Shown here: piece by piece, positions 1 to 13,170 of the stretch
Numbering within the stretch: position 1 is the stretch's first letter
Layout of the letters: every line of letters begins with the position of its first letter
Source: Salvia splendens
Taxonomy: Eukaryota > Streptophyta > Magnoliopsida > Lamiales > Lamiaceae
NCBI RefSeq assembly: GCF_004379255.2
Contig: NC_056034.1
Coordinates: forward strand, 38,484,887-38,548,886
DNA: 64,000 nucleotides
Direction of reading: 5' to 3'
Position numbers and translations under genes: made by a program
Notes under the pieces: generated by a model
Told to the model about the DNA's origin: nothing
Seen by the model: only the letters and a program-made list of their open reading frames with translations
The model's database searches: none

Positions 1-1258
1 CAAGGACTGTTATGATCTCTTGCATTTCTCCAAATGCTGGTTCATGCGAGCATACACTCAACACTTTGAGATATGCTGATAGGTGAGTCCCCCCTGGGCC
101 GCTGCTGTCATTCATCCTCTTATCAGTGTGACCCACATGTGCTTTTCACAATGTAAGCTAACAAATCGTCATCGTCTGACAGGGTTAAAAGTCTTTCAAA
201 AAGTGGGAACCCAAGGAAAGATCAATCTAGTTTATTGCCATCAAACGTCAAGGAACCTTCATCAGCTACAGCTTCATCTGCTGCTGCTGCTGAGGCAGAG
301 GATTTTTATGAGCAACATCAAGAATCTAAATTAATGGATACAAGTAGAAGAGTTTCGGAGAAGGAAACCTCATCTTACAATTTTTCTACTGAGGAAGAAA
401 AACTGCCTTCCAGTTTCTCTTCCAATTTTAGCATAAATGGTCGTGATGAGAGCGGGGTGGTCGGTATGGAAAAGGAACGGTTTGATGTTAAAAATTCTTT
501 GAGGGGTTCTACCAGTCAGAAGACATCTTCTGCTGGATACACTCAGAGTTCGACTGATGTAGACGAGAAGGTGCAGAGAATATCTCCACCTCGGCAAAAA
601 GCTTACAGAGATGATAGGCTCGAAAAGCAGGGGCTTGGAATAAGAAGGGACTTCGACAATATGGATATAATGTCACCCACCAGTTATAAGCAACAAAATA
701 TGAACACCTCTAATGCAAATAACCCCGTTGCTAAGCCTGAACCTGAGCAGCCTCGTGATGAAAGTATTAATGAGATACTCGAGGTTGGCTCTAAAGTCTC
801 TCTCGATACATGATGAGGTTCTTGCATCAAACATTTATAAACTCATCTTTGATTATGTTGCTAATTATTGTGTGAATACAGGAAGAAGCTGCCCTCATTA
901 CAGCCCACCGCAAGGAGATTGAAGATACTATGGAGATAGTTCGTGAAGTAATAGTCGTTCTCTCTTCTTCTTTGATGTCAATCTGAATCCTTTTTAAAAA
1001 AAATTTATATTTATATATTTTCATTTTTAAGCAGTGATATCAAGATAGCTACTTCTTGTTTGCTTTGTGTGGCAGGAAATGAAACTATTAGCGGAAGTGG
1101 ATCAACCAGGCTCCCATATAGACAACTATGTGACGCAACTGAGTTTTGTGCTATCACGCAAAGCAGCTAGCCTCGTCAGCCTTCAAGCTCGCCTTGCCAG
1201 GTTCCAGAACAGGCTAAGGGAGCAGGAAATATTGAGTCGAAAAAGGGTACCCCGTTGA
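1..1258 (+). CDS. Kinesin-13 (KIN13B-like), 3' part
   Basis: This is the C-terminal part of a kinesin-13, a microtubule-depolymerising kinesin; the gene continues beyond the left edge. Coding exons are 1-82, 183-783, 882-947 and 1076-1258, all with GT-AG introns and matching phases. The first exon encodes the end of the motor domain (SCISPNAGSCEHTLNTLRYA), a kinesin family signature. The second encodes a long low-complexity Ser/Glu-rich linker. The last two encode the conserved kinesin-13 tail (AHRKEIEDTMEIVREEMKLL, LSRKAASLVSLQARLARFQ) and the terminal ILSRKRVPR before TGA. From memory, that ending fits plant KIN13B better than KIN13A. Family membership is near certain; the A/B assignment is less so. 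Confidence 0.93.
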
Positions 1259-2377
1259 AGGAACAGTTACAGAGGCCCAGGAAACTTACGTTTGTTCTTG
1301 TTTATTGTACCGACTACAGCCTACCTTTACTGTCAACTATACATACGAATCGTCCAGATGAGGTTTGTATTTGTGAAGCAGAAGAAAGCGACTTAGATAA
1401 AATGCTGAAGAACTGTTGAAGGAATCTATTGTGAAACTAACGGTAGTTTGGCAATTTGCATCACATCAGTGTGCAATTAGTGCTGCAACTGTCGCACATC
1501 TAATGCTAAGCAAATTTGTACATTTCTTCGAGTTCCAGTATGTTATGAATTCAATATTTTATAATGAGATTCTTTTTGGAAATGTATCTTCCTTTCTTCT
1601 AATTTACATTTGTTTGCTTTGTATTTCGTCGTTTGCATTCGATCCATTGTCATTAACAATCTTCAGTATTTCAATGGAATGGATGGATTTTTAACAAGCT
1701 TCTACTCAAATAAATTTCAATAGCTGCATTTGTTTCCTCCTGTTTTTGTATAATAAAATATATCCACAAAAAAATATATACAAGAAAAATCACTCCATTA
1801 GCCGCATCAATTTTTATCAAACATGGAGTTACATTTCCTGAGTAAAGAAAAACACTCAGACTAAGACATTTCAGAGACTTAACCCCCCTCCCCCTCCCCC
1901 AAAAAAATAAAAATAAAAAACTGATAGCTAAACTGCAAAATTACTATGGACACATCATCACGTGAAATAAAAACAGCGGCGAATCATCACTGGAGTAAAA
2001 TTTAAAAAAAGAATGAGTAGATCTTCTCAGACCAACTCAGGAATGGGCTATCGTTATGAACTTATAATCTAATGATCGACTTTTTATAACCAACCAGGTG
2101 ACCATCAAGCCATGTTGCTCAACACTTGAATTCATGTACAGTTTCGGTGCTTTCGCTGAAGCTTACAAGCAAGTTTGATGAAAGAGGCTGGCAACTTCAG
2201 CAACTGCAGGGTTTGAATTTGCAATGATGTAGCACCACAATGTGAACTTGTACTTTACAGAAAGCACATCTTACAATATGATAATCCAATTTCTAACATT
2301 CTCATCTAGCAATGATTTTCTGCCATGGAGCCATCAAAAGTGTAGTGTGGGCAAATGAACAGTCAGATCTCTGTTCA
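1259..2377. other. Convergent 3' intergenic region
   Basis: About 1.1 kb lies between the stop codons of the kinesin gene (+) and the SUMO protease gene (-). It should hold both 3' UTRs; AATAAA-like A/T-rich stretches occur near 1750. No ORF, RNA gene or clear repeat is seen. Confidence 0.6.
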
Positions 2378-5300
2378 TCAGTCTGCTCTCAATTTCAAAA
2401 TCTCCTTCGCTGTCCTCTGCCTAAAATATGGCATATCATCCTATTGCCAAAAAAACAATCAAATCAACCTCAGTTACGCTTAAAATTTGAAAAATAGACG
2501 TGACATAACAAGGTGACTTGCAAGCGCTCTACTCATTCCTTGAGGAAAGTTCAATTTTGGAGGACACTAAGTACATTTCCACACAAAAATTGAAGTGAAC
2601 TGCTACACAGTGGCCAAGGAAAGGAAGGAAATGTGATGACTTTTATGTTAATATGACAGATGAGAAAACACTTTTCAAAACAAGGGTAAACAATAATAAG
2701 CTCACTTTTTGAAAATGTATCCGAGGAAAGCCCAATTTAACACGCAGGAATATGATGCAGATGAATCATAATAAATTATGTCATTATCTTTGTAGCAATT
2801 AAATATACAGTACTGTGTATACCACTAGGCCGATGTCAGGCACAGACAAGATGAAAAGCAGGCAAATATGGAGCTTCTTTTATAAGCTACACTGAAGTGT
2901 TTACCTGGCTAAAGCAAAGTCCAATATCCCTGCTATAGAAGTCGGCATATTTAATCATGAACACACCACAATCAAACCTGTCCACGAGCAATTTATTATA
3001 ATAATAAAAAAAATTACATTATTCATCAACTAAGTAAAAAAATAATCTTGTTTCGTTATATGTGCACAGAGCCACAAAGTTTCAGAGGTTTATACAGCAA
3101 AGCTTTTACCCTATTTCTACTGTACCTTCACCAATAGCATAACACCATGCAAAATATTGATGATGAAAAAACAGAATAACAGATATCTGAGTATACTAAC
3201 GGTATGGGGGGACAAGGGAGGACTACTTTCGACAGATTAATTCAAGAATTGCTAGTTCAATTTCACATTAGTTCAGCTATATCAATTTGTTCTCTTATAT
3301 GCCAATATATATTCAAGCTTTCACATTCACATTCACATTCACAATCACAAAAACTAAGATACTTCAAAGTTTCACAAGTTACCCATTTAACTGCTCTGGA
3401 AGTTCTGTGACGAATTCTTTCTCCCATGAGTTAAGATCAATATCCTTTCCAGACTTGTCCTTCACCTCATCCATAAAATACTTGGCCTACATTTATAACT
3501 TCAAAAAGAGTCATACCATAGTAAAAAACTACAGAAACCAGAAAAAACTATGAACAAATCGATACATTACGTAGCTTAAATGCCACGTACATGGGATGCA
3601 ATCCTCAGAGAGCAACCGAAGACTATAGCTCCAAAATGATGATGTAACATAAATGGATTATTTTCCCCGCAAATTGGATGGATACTGTTAGGAGTAAAGG
3701 CTCGAGACTAATGAACAAGAAGATAAACGAAAAAGGGAAGGAACTCAATATAACTAATCAAACTGGAACAAGAAATAATCCTCACGAAGGAGGCCACGGC
3801 TACGCCGTCTAAATTCTTATCTCTCCAAAAGATCGTTTTCACCACTTAAGAGCCTCAATATATAGACTTACAAAATGAGAGAAATCTGCAACAACTTAAT
3901 TCAAAATTCAAATCTAACAACTAACTAATTAAAGAAGTAAATTAATAAATAATATCTAATCAAATCCTAACTAACACTGACTAAGTATGCATATCTTCTG
4001 TATCAGATACTGCTCCACTCTCAAAAGGGTTACTTTATAAATTACAGTATTGTGATCTTACACACAGTTCCTCCTCTCCCCCACCGAAAAAAAGAAAAAT
4101 AGATTAGACGAGTCCTGACCTAAGTAGTAGAATGAGGGAGTGTGATGAATGCAATTAAGACTGCAAGACTTCTTAATTATATATACAGTGAATAAAATAT
4201 ATAGAAACAGATTTTGCGGAAAAAGTTAAACATAAATATGAGAAAATACAAATATGCATAATAGCTTTCATGATATATATTCAATAGGTGCAACAACCAG
4301 AGTTCAATTTTACAACTCCCATCTATTTTCCACCTTTAATGCATCAATTAATTCATTTCCCCCTTCTCCCTCCTTCCTTTCTCTCCTTATTTTTCCCATA
4401 ACTGCTACTTACAAACGTCAAAGCTATTTTGAGACAGTGATATAACAGATATATAATACAAGAGAGTAAAAAATATCCCACATATGCATGCATAATAGAT
4501 CTAGCATGAACTACAGACAGCTGAACTTGTAGAAAAACGAAAATAAGCTATAAACTAACATACAGAAATTAAGTTCAGCCAGCTCAATAAGGAATTAAGT
4601 ATACCAGTGCATTCAGAACTTGATAATCATGACCACCAAGCGAATCAAGATACTGAAACTTTTCATCCTTTTTGTTGATAACTGCCAGACACCAATGGAC
4701 TTCTTTGTGGATAGGCACAAAAATCTAAGAAAATTAAGCAACAGCACCACGAATGAATTAATTCAAAGGGATAAGTAGAGACTTTGACAAATAAAAGCTT
4801 ATAATGAAATGAAAATTCCAGAAACATACTTTGTCACACTCTAAAAGACTATATCCGAGCTTTTTCTGTGTAGTCCATCTTCGAACTGATTGAAAATTGT
4901 AGCCACCCCGACCATTGAGCTGAGAAAGCACCAAGTGACAATACAAGGCTTTAGATAATTAGACTTAGAATAACACTTCTAAATGTTAAGGGCAGTAAGT
5001 GTAATCTTCTCGTATGGAAGAGAAACTATAACGTGTATTAGGTATGTCAAGCTAACAATTTAATAAATGGGACATGGTGCTAAAGAATGGATCCATGAGC
5101 GATGAGCAAACCTTCTTGTAGAAGAAGGTATTAAAGAAATGGCACTTCAGAAACTTCTCTGGCGCCCGATTTTCCCTTTCTTTCAACAGCCCAAGATACA
5201 CATTAATGACCTGCAATACAAGAATATATTTAATCACAGCCTCGGCGTATCTCCACCAAATCTTATGAAATTCATGCAAAAAAATACAGAAAAATCACTT

Positions 5301-6435
5301 CATCATTAAGCCATGCTCTGGGCCTCAAACACTGTAGTATTTCTCCAGAAATATCAATGCCTGAATTCGCATGAGTGGCCAAAACTTTTCTCCTGCAAAT
5401 ACCGAACAAAGATAAGATTCTACTAAAAAGCACATGAAAGACATCCATTTCAATAGAAGAGGAATAACAACCTGTAGGAATTAGACAAGGCACAAGAAAC
5501 CTCATCCTTTTCGTCATGAGTAAGAGGCACGAAGCACTCCTCAGTCACATCCTACAAATAAGTACAACCTAATTAAAAACATATGACTAAAAATGCAATT
5601 TCACAAATGATAGAACAGTAAAACCAAAGCCCACCTTCTTAATAGGCTCTTCTTTCTTTGGAGGCCACAATAACTGCAACCCTTGAGCCCTCTTTTCTTG
5701 TAAATCTATATTAAAACTTATGTGGGCAAGCTTAGCATCGCTTTTCTTTATACTATCATACCATCTCTTATACAGTGGCACCTCCGAATCATCAGTCATT
5801 GGGTCCAACAACGACAATCCATTATTCTTCAAATCATCAACCTTTCCCGCATTGCTAACATCAGTGACCACAGAAGAATCTAAAGACCGCACTTCTTTCT
5901 CCACAACCCATTCTCCCCCGTTCCACCTTCTATCCTGGGAATCCACAATCTCCACCTCTTCTATGCTAGAATCACTAGAGACAGCATCAAAATCCTGGTC
6001 TTCGCTGCTATCAAGCTCAATCACCTCCTTCTCTTTCTGTTTCACTGGAACGATATGCCTGATAGATCTCAATGCCGAATCCTTCAGTTTTTCCAAGTTT
6101 AGAAGCCGCGAGAGAAAACTAAATTTCCCCATTTGATCAGATGGGGATTCCCTAGAACCAACAGCAGCAGATACAGTATTCTTAGAAGAAGAACTTCCAA
6201 ATCTATGGTTAACTGGGGCGTGAACTTTTCTCGGAAACCCCAATTTCCTATCCGGATACTGAGCAATTCTGGCAGCAAACGAGTTCGCCGCCGCCGCACG
6301 ATTAGTATCCGCCGTAGTTTGACTCATAGAAGCTGAAAGCTTCGGTTTTTTGGAGATGTGGCCGTGCGATTGATCAAACAAAAGGTTTTTGAAGTAATCG
6401 TCTCCTCGCTTCCTGTTGCTGGTTAGAGCCCCCAT
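2378..6435 (-). CDS. ESD4-like: ESD4/ULP1-like SUMO protease
   Basis: Ubiquitin-like-specific cysteine protease (C48 family) that matures SUMO and removes it from targets; Arabidopsis ESD4 acts at the nuclear envelope. Nine exons read on the minus strand: 6435-5635, 5551-5472, 5392-5299, 5210-5112, 4919-4830, 4724-4605, 3486-3383, 2977-2905 and 2440-2378. All junctions are GT-AG and keep phase, giving about 507 aa, close to ESD4. The start MGALTSNRKR resembles the ESD4 N-terminus, followed by a Ser/Glu-rich region. The Ulp1 domain fills the C-terminal half. The catalytic residues are visible: His398 in KEVHWCLAVI, Asp415 in FQYLDSLGG, Gln460 in ELPEQLNG and Cys466 in FDCGVFMIKY. The protein ends TAKEILKLRAD. 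The 1.1 kb sixth intron (3487-4604) holds a solo LTR. No lesion is seen. Confidence 0.93.
3686..4005. mobile_element. Solo LTR or TRIM-like element in SUMO protease intron
   Basis: A 320-bp segment starts TGTTAGGAGT and ends TTCTGTATCA (the canonical TG...CA of an LTR). It is flanked by a perfect 5-bp duplication GATAC at 3681-3685 and 4006-4010. No coding sequence is present. It lies wholly inside intron 6 of the ESD4-like gene. The ends and target duplication are seen directly; assignment as a solo LTR rather than another short element is inference. Confidence 0.6.
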
Positions 6436-6868
6436 TATCCAAGCAACTACTCAGGTGAAAACCCCAGCCGTTGAATCATCGAAACGTTCGATATTTTGCG
6501 GTAAAATCGGCGTGAGGCTTTTGAATTTGGGAAAAAGGGGTATGCACGAGATGAGATTGATCGGAAAATTGTCGCGGATTTGAGGCGAATTAGGGTTTTT
6601 GAGGGAGAGGTCGCTGACGAGCAACTAATTTCAAGAATTTGAGAGCAATCGACGAAGGATTAGGCTTATGGAAATAGCTACGAAAAGGGATTTCGAATTC
6701 TAAACGTGAGTGTTAATTTCTCTGAGAATGATTCGTAAAACATAAATATTGATATTGCATTCAGATGAAGTAAATTCATCGCCTTTTCTGTTGCTACAGT
6801 TTATTTATTTAAAATCACAATTAAAATCAAGATTAAATTACTTCGTACTCATATTTAAAAATAATACT
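6436..6868. promoter_or_regulatory. 5' flank of the SUMO protease gene
   Basis: This is the 433 bp between the ESD4-like ATG (6435) and the retrotransposon insertion. It should include the 5' UTR and core promoter. A telo-box-like TTAGGGTTTT occurs near 6590-6599 (plus strand). The retrotransposon truncates whatever promoter lay further upstream. No ORF is seen. Confidence 0.45.
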
Positions 6869-8657
6869 TGTCACGACCGCACTTCCTAAGGATCGAAAGC
6901 ACGGTGGGTCGCGACTAATGGGGGAATTAAGAAGCAAGGAAGAAGGGGGAAAACAATCAAAAGGGGTACAACATGCAGATCAACAGTCGAAACTTCATTA
7001 TCAAATCATAGTTTTAGATCACGAAGCAACATAGTTCGAATGAAAATAGTCCAACGGATTAAAGAAAAACATAGGAGTTCGTAAAACTTAGAGTAGCGGA
7101 AGCATTTAAGAGTTAGCTACTACTATGTATGAAGACACAATAGCAACCGGAACGTTTATTGAATATGGTCTCGGTCCAATGCTCAACATCCTCCGTCTCC
7201 CGTCCACGCTCAACCTGCACATAGGGAAAACACATGCAGGGGCTGAGTACTTGATGCACTCAGTGAACTCATGCCCGAAATACATTTTATCGATAAAGTT
7301 ATGTCAGCCATCATTGAGTGAAACTCGGGTTTTACTTTAAAAGGGCCGAGAAACACTAAAATCATTCCTTAAATAAAAAAAATAGTGTCCGCGCGGACAA
7401 TGTCATCGTCATCCTCCATCATATAACATATCTGAACCATCATGTGAAACGAGAATGTGGCCACAAACTCGATCATTGGACCGACCGACCCAAAGGACAG
7501 CTCACGATCTCCATCAGTGCACTAGCCTAAGTAGGGCTTAGACCCTAGTTAGACCCGAATTCGTTAACCATCAAAGTCTAGTAGAACATTATTCTAGTAG
7601 ATAGTCAGATAGGCAATTCAAAACATAAAATACGGCATGACATAACATTCAAACCACCCTTATCTCACCATATACATATCATTGCAAATAAAGGAGTTTA
7701 AGTAATAAAGCCCACCTCAAAACTTAGAATTTCCTTAAATAGCTTCTCGATCCAACTTTAGCGGACGTGCGAACCACCTCAAAAGGATTGAACTTGGTTG
7801 TGGAGAAAACAAAAATGGTAGCAATTCCTTCCACTTCTTTCTCCTCTCGGCTCTCTCTCTCTCTCAATTTGCTTGTTGTAAATTGTATTGTGAGGTGTTA
7901 GAGGAGATGATACATGAATGATTAATGTGTGACCTTTGATTTGTAGAATTAATTGAGGGAGATGGAAGGTAAAGAAGTTGAAAATGGAGAGTCTCATGGT
8001 GGAAGAAAAAGAAGAAGAAAGGTGTTGGGTTTGCTCCCACATTTTTGGAATTGAATTAGGCTCCCCCACTTTAATTAAATTTGTTTTGGGCTCATTTAGT
8101 TACAAAGCCCAAATTTGTATAATTATTTATTTGTTAGACTTTTTGATTGTTATGGCCCAAAGTCATTTTTTTCTTATAAGAATATTGGACTCAAATTTTT
8201 ATTTGAGAAGCCCAAGTATATATATACTTTACATTCTCGCATTCTTTTCTATTAATTAAAATTCACAGAAACTTTAATTAATTTCGTCATTTTGTTTCCA
8301 ACAAAGATTAAAATCGCACAACGCAACAATTAATATTTGGTGTTGTTCCAAATATAAATTCTTCAACCGTTTCTCGATTTATGCGCGCCAAGCACTATAA
8401 AATCCATCTCAACCATCTCATCCAATCATGCCAAGGATAGCAATATCAACATCATTACGTCAACGAGACTTTCAAACACGTCTCCTAAAAAAAACTCCAC
8501 ACTTAATTAAAAGGGACGTCTCATTCTACATCAAAACACATAAATACTATACTTCATTCCAAAGAAAGATTAACGAGAAGCATAGCATGACGATAAAATT
8601 TTATTAATTATCTCATGACATATATTACTTTAGTACTTAAAAAGTACGGGTGTTACA
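6869..8657 (-). repeat. 3' LTR of the gypsy element
   Basis: This 1789-bp LTR begins TGTCACGACC and ends GGTGTTACA. Compared with the other LTR it has an extra stretch of about 129 bp (roughly 7600-7728) and a different short segment near 8370-8390. Over the first ~730 aligned bases I count about nine single-base differences, roughly 1.2%. Confidence 0.95.
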
Positions 8658-8674
8658 TTCTACCCACCTTAACA
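8658..8674 (-). other. Polypurine tract
   Basis: On the minus strand, AAGGTGGGTAGAA lies directly before the 3' LTR (TGTAACACCC). This is the expected place and composition for the second-strand primer. Confidence 0.75.
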
Positions 8675-8692
8675 GAAATTTCGTCCCGAAAT

Positions 8693-11600
8693 TTACTCAT
8701 CTCTAACGAACAACTCCGGGTATTTCTCTTTCATTTTATCCTCGAGTTCCCAAGTAGCCTCCTCGTGACCATGATGTTTCCAAAGCACTTTCACGGACAC
8801 AATTGATTTATTTCTCAATTCTTGCACTTTCCTGTCCAGAATAGCTTCGGGCTTCTCCTCATAACTCAAGTCGGGATTCAAAATCATTTCCTCTTGGTGA
8901 ACCACGTGTTTGGGATCGAACACGTACTTTCTTAATTGCGACACATGGAAAACGTTATGTACGGTCCCAAAACTCGGTGGTAGTGCCAACCTATACGCTA
9001 CGGGTCCCACCTTCTCAAGAATTTTATAAGGCCATACGTAACGTGGCTTCAACTTACCCTTTACGCCAAACCTCGTTATCCCTTTCGACGGAGATACTTT
9101 CAAAAACACTTTGTCTCCAGCGTTGAATTATAAATCGGTACGCCGGACATCAGCATATGACTTCTGTCTGTCTTGAGCTTCTTTTATCCTTTGACGAATT
9201 TGTCAAACAATCTCAATCATTTCTTCTACCGAATCTGGCCCAAGTATTCTTCTTTCACCAACCTCATCCCAGTAGAGTGGTGATCTACATTTCCTCCCAT
9301 ACAATGCTTCATATGGGGCCATATTTATCGTTGCCTGGAAACTGTTGTTGTAGGCGAACTCGATTAACGGCAATACGACTTCCCAATTTTCACCTCTGTC
9401 CAGAACTACGGCTCTCAACATATCCTCGAGAGTCTGGATCGTTCTCTCGGACTGTCCGTCGGTTTGTGGATGAAAAGCAGTACTAAAATTTAATCGAGTA
9501 CCAAGCTCTCGTTGCAGACTTATCCAAAATCTCGAAGTGAATCTTGTGTCTCGGTCTGACGTGATTGTTATTGGCACTCCATGTAGCCGAATAATTTCTT
9601 TCACATAAATTCGGGCTAGCTTGTCGGATCCATGAGTTATAGGAATAGGTATAAAATGTGCACTTTTTGTGAGGCTGTCTATGATTACCCAGATGGCAGT
9701 ATTCCCTTATCGAGTTTTTGGTAAACCCGTCACGAAATCCATGGCGATGTGTTCTCATTTCCATTCCGGAATTTCTAGCGGTTGCAACTTCCCGTAAGGT
9801 CGTTGATGCAGAGCTTTTACTTGTTGGCAAGCCAAGCATTTCTCCACAAACAAAGTTATGTCCCTCTTCATCCCATCCCACTAGAATGATCCTTTCAGAT
9901 CATGGTACATCTTTGTACTTCCAGGATGAGCGGTGTATGGAGTCTCGTGTGCCTCAATCAAAATTTCATTTCGAAGTCCTTCGTCATTCGGCACACATAG
10001 TCTTCCCTCGTAGGTGAGGACATTGTCAGCCTCTTCTCGGAACTTCTCTTGCTCGTCTTTCCTCACCTTTAGTCGAACCTTCTCCAAATCTTTATCATTT
10101 CTTTGACCTTCTCTTATCCTCGTTCGCAAGTCGGGTACGATTACCAAGGTGTCGATTTTTCCTTTTACGGTCTCCGAAGCTCTCACCACTTCCAACCGCA
10201 TCTTGTTAAATTCGCGAATCAAATCTTTTTGTGAGAAAGGTAGCCAATTGTGGTTGGGCTTTCGGGCTTAGTGCATCTGCCACTACATTTGCTTTGCCCG
10301 GATGATAGTTAATGCCACAGTCATAATCCTTGACTAGCTCGAGCCATCTGCGTTGCCTCATGTTCAAGTCCTTCTGCTCAAAGAAGTATTTTAGGCTCTT
10401 GTGATCAGTAAAAATCTCACACCGAACTCCGTAGAGATGGTGCCTCCAAATCGTCAAAGCATGCACAACGGCTACTAATTCCAAATCATGATTGGGGTAG
10501 TTTAGCTCTTGTGGCCTCAATTGACGCGAAGCATAGGCAATCACCTTACCGTTCTGCATCAGTACACACCCAAGTCCAACCTTAGACGCGTCAGTGTAAT
10601 ACACATAGTCTATTCCCGGTTCTGGCACGGCTAGAATAGGTGCAGTGGTCAACTTCTCCTTTAACAACTCAAAACTAGTCTCACACTCAGGCGTCCAATT
10701 GACCTTAACCCCTTTCTTCAGTTGCTGGGTCATCGGTCTTGCAATTTTGGAAAATCCTTCGATGAATCTTCGGTAGTATCCTACCAGACCCAGGAAACTT
10801 CGAATCTCATTTGGGGTCTTTGGCGTTTTCCACTGTTGTACGGCCTCCACCTTTGCAGGGTCAACTCGAATCCCTTCGGTCGTCACAATATGCCCCAAAA
10901 AGTTCACTTCCTTTAGCCAGAAATCACACTTACTAAACTTGGCGCATAGTTTCTCTGTTCTCAGTGTCTCTAGAGTGATCCTTAGATGTTCCTCATGTTC
11001 TTTTTCATTTTTCGAGTAAACTAGCACATCATCTATGAACACCAAGACTAACTTGTCCAAGTATAGGTGGAATACTCGATTCATTAAGTCCATGAATACC
11101 GCAGGTGCATTTGTTAGTCCAAACGGCATTACTACAAACTCATAATGCCCATATCATGTTCGGAACGCCGTCTTGGGTATATCTTCTCTTCGTACTTTCA
11201 ATTGGTGATATCCCGACCTTAAATCCATTTTCGAAAAAACCCCTGCTCCCCTGAGCTGGTCAAACAGGTCATCTATTCTCGGCAGAGGATACTTGTTCTT
11301 GAGAGTCAATTTGTTCAATTCCCGATAGTCTATGCACATTCTCAGCGTTCCGTCCTTCTTCTTCACAAATAGCACAGGTGCTCCCCAAGGCGATACGCTG
11401 GGTCTGATGAAACCCAAGTCCAACAGTTCTTATAACTGAATTTTGAGTTCTTCCAACTCTTTAGGTGCCATCCTATAAGGTGCCTTTGATACTGGTGCGG
11501 CTCCTGGTTCTAGGTCGATAGTAAACTCCAACTGTCTATCAGGCGGCGGTCCTGACAAAGCGTCGGGAAAAACGTCTGGGAACTCACGTACTACAACCAC

Positions 11601-13170
11601 ATCTTCAACTTTTCTTTCTTTCTTGTCATGCCCTTGCAGGTAAACAAGATAGGCATGATGCCCCTTTCTAATCATCGTAGTTGCTTGAAGTGCCGAGATT
11701 ACCCAAGTCCGTTGATTTGTTGGAATCTCGTGGAAGGTAGTGGGCTCCTTTCCCGGGTTTTGTAACGAAATTTGCCTTTCTTGGCAGCTAATAGTGGCAT
11801 AGTTTTCAGCTAGCCAATCCATCCCCAGAATAATGTCAACGTTTTCCATTGGCATAACATGTAGGTTATGAGCTACTAAGCTAAGTTCTCCCACCACAAA
11901 TTCTATGTTCGAGCAAGATTGTGAAATGTCTATAAGGCCTCCTACTGGTGAGTTCACATTCATCTTATGTTCAAGTTCATCAATAGGAAGTTTTAAAGCA
12001 TCCACGCAGGAGTGGGATATAAAGGAGTGCGATGCACCCGTATCAAACAGAACAGCAACATGCATGTCAAGTAGTGTTCCCATACCTGCCAGATTATCCT
12101 GTTTTGGATCTCCCTGTGTGGCTTTAGCTTGCTTGCGTCCCAAAGCATAGGCCCTAGCCTGTGTGGGATATGGTTGGCGACGCTGTTGCGGCTGCTGAGG
12201 TGGTGTAGGGTTCCCTCGAGGCCCATTTGGTGTTCCCCCGACTCCAACATTGTTGTTGCTCGGGCACTCTTTGACAAAGTGTCCAACTCCACCACATTTG
12301 TAGCCTACATTAGTCCCGATCCTGCATTCCCCCAAATGATTCTTTTGGCACTTGGCGCAGGGAGGTGCTCTCTGACGGTACTCTCCACCTTGGTATGGAG
12401 TAGTTTGCTTTCCCTTGCCCCGTGCAGAGTTTGGGGTACCTTGGAACCTCTTGTTGTCAAAGGATTCTCGGTTCTCGTCCCACTTTCTCTTATCCCGAAA
12501 ATTTTGTTGTGGTGTAGGTGGTGTTGGGGTAGTAGGCGTTGCTGTCTTTTCTCGTGGCATTGCCTCATCCACATCCAACGCACGAGACAGTGACTCGGCA
12601 TACGAGAGCCTTCCACGGCATGCCAAAGCCATTCTTATTTCGTGCCTCAGACTAGCACAAAATTTCTCCGCCATTTTCTCGTCGGTATTCACTTGCTCTG
12701 GTTCATATCGAGACATGTTGCGTAGGGCACGGTCATATTCAGTCACTGTCATCCGTCCTTGCTTCAGATTGTAGAATTCGGCCTCCTTAGCCTTACGGTA
12801 ACTCCTCGGGATGTATTTATCATATAGTTCCTCCTTGAAGTTTTCCCAAGTTAGGGCGTCTAGTTGTTCACGCGTCATCGTTCGCTGCTTGGTCTCCCAC
12901 CAAAATTTGGCGGACCCAGTGAGCTGGTAGGTCACGCATGATAGGCGCTCCTGATCAGTGCACCTTAGGAATTTGAATATGCGCTCTATGGCACGAATCC
13001 ATTCCATCAAACACGGAAGGGGGCTCTTTTCGAAATTCTTTTTGGATGTTTCGTTCTGGTGGTGGTGGTGGTTGTCCTTTGGGTCTTACACTACTTTGGG
13101 TTTCATTGCTGGCCTCGTTTTCGTGATGAACTGCTGCGCGTCTGGGAGGCATTCTGTTTAACACACGCAT
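8693..13170 (-). pseudogene. Decayed gag-pol polyprotein
   Basis: Remains of one gag-pol reading frame. Order on the minus strand: gag (13170 to about 12250) with a CAKCQKNHLGEC motif and a second zinc knuckle; protease with DTGASHSFI (near 12030); reverse transcriptase with [12 protein letters not shown] (near 11030); RNase H with [10 protein letters not shown] (near 10590); integrase zinc region and core, with TSDRDTRF (near 9550) and FHPQTDGQSERT; and a chromodomain-like tail. Lesions seen: a frameshift near 13000; stops at 11430-11432, 11154-11156, 9881-9883, 9707-9709, 9203-9205 and 9129-9131; and a frameshift near 10225. The first Cys of the second zinc knuckle reads Gly (GYKCGGVGHFVKEC). 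The element cannot make a full polyprotein. Confidence 0.93.

Noticed and set aside
3333..3351. Short (CACATT)n-like repeat as a CRISPR or satellite
   Set aside because: It is only three to four imperfect hexamers in an intron; no array of repeats and spacers exists anywhere in this plant DNA.
7125..7340. 71-codon ORF, present identically at 14958-15173
   Set aside because: It is inside both LTRs, so its duplication only reflects the LTR pair; no domain is visible.
12129..12774. Plus-strand ORFs opposite gag
   Set aside because: Antisense shadows of the gag reading frame.
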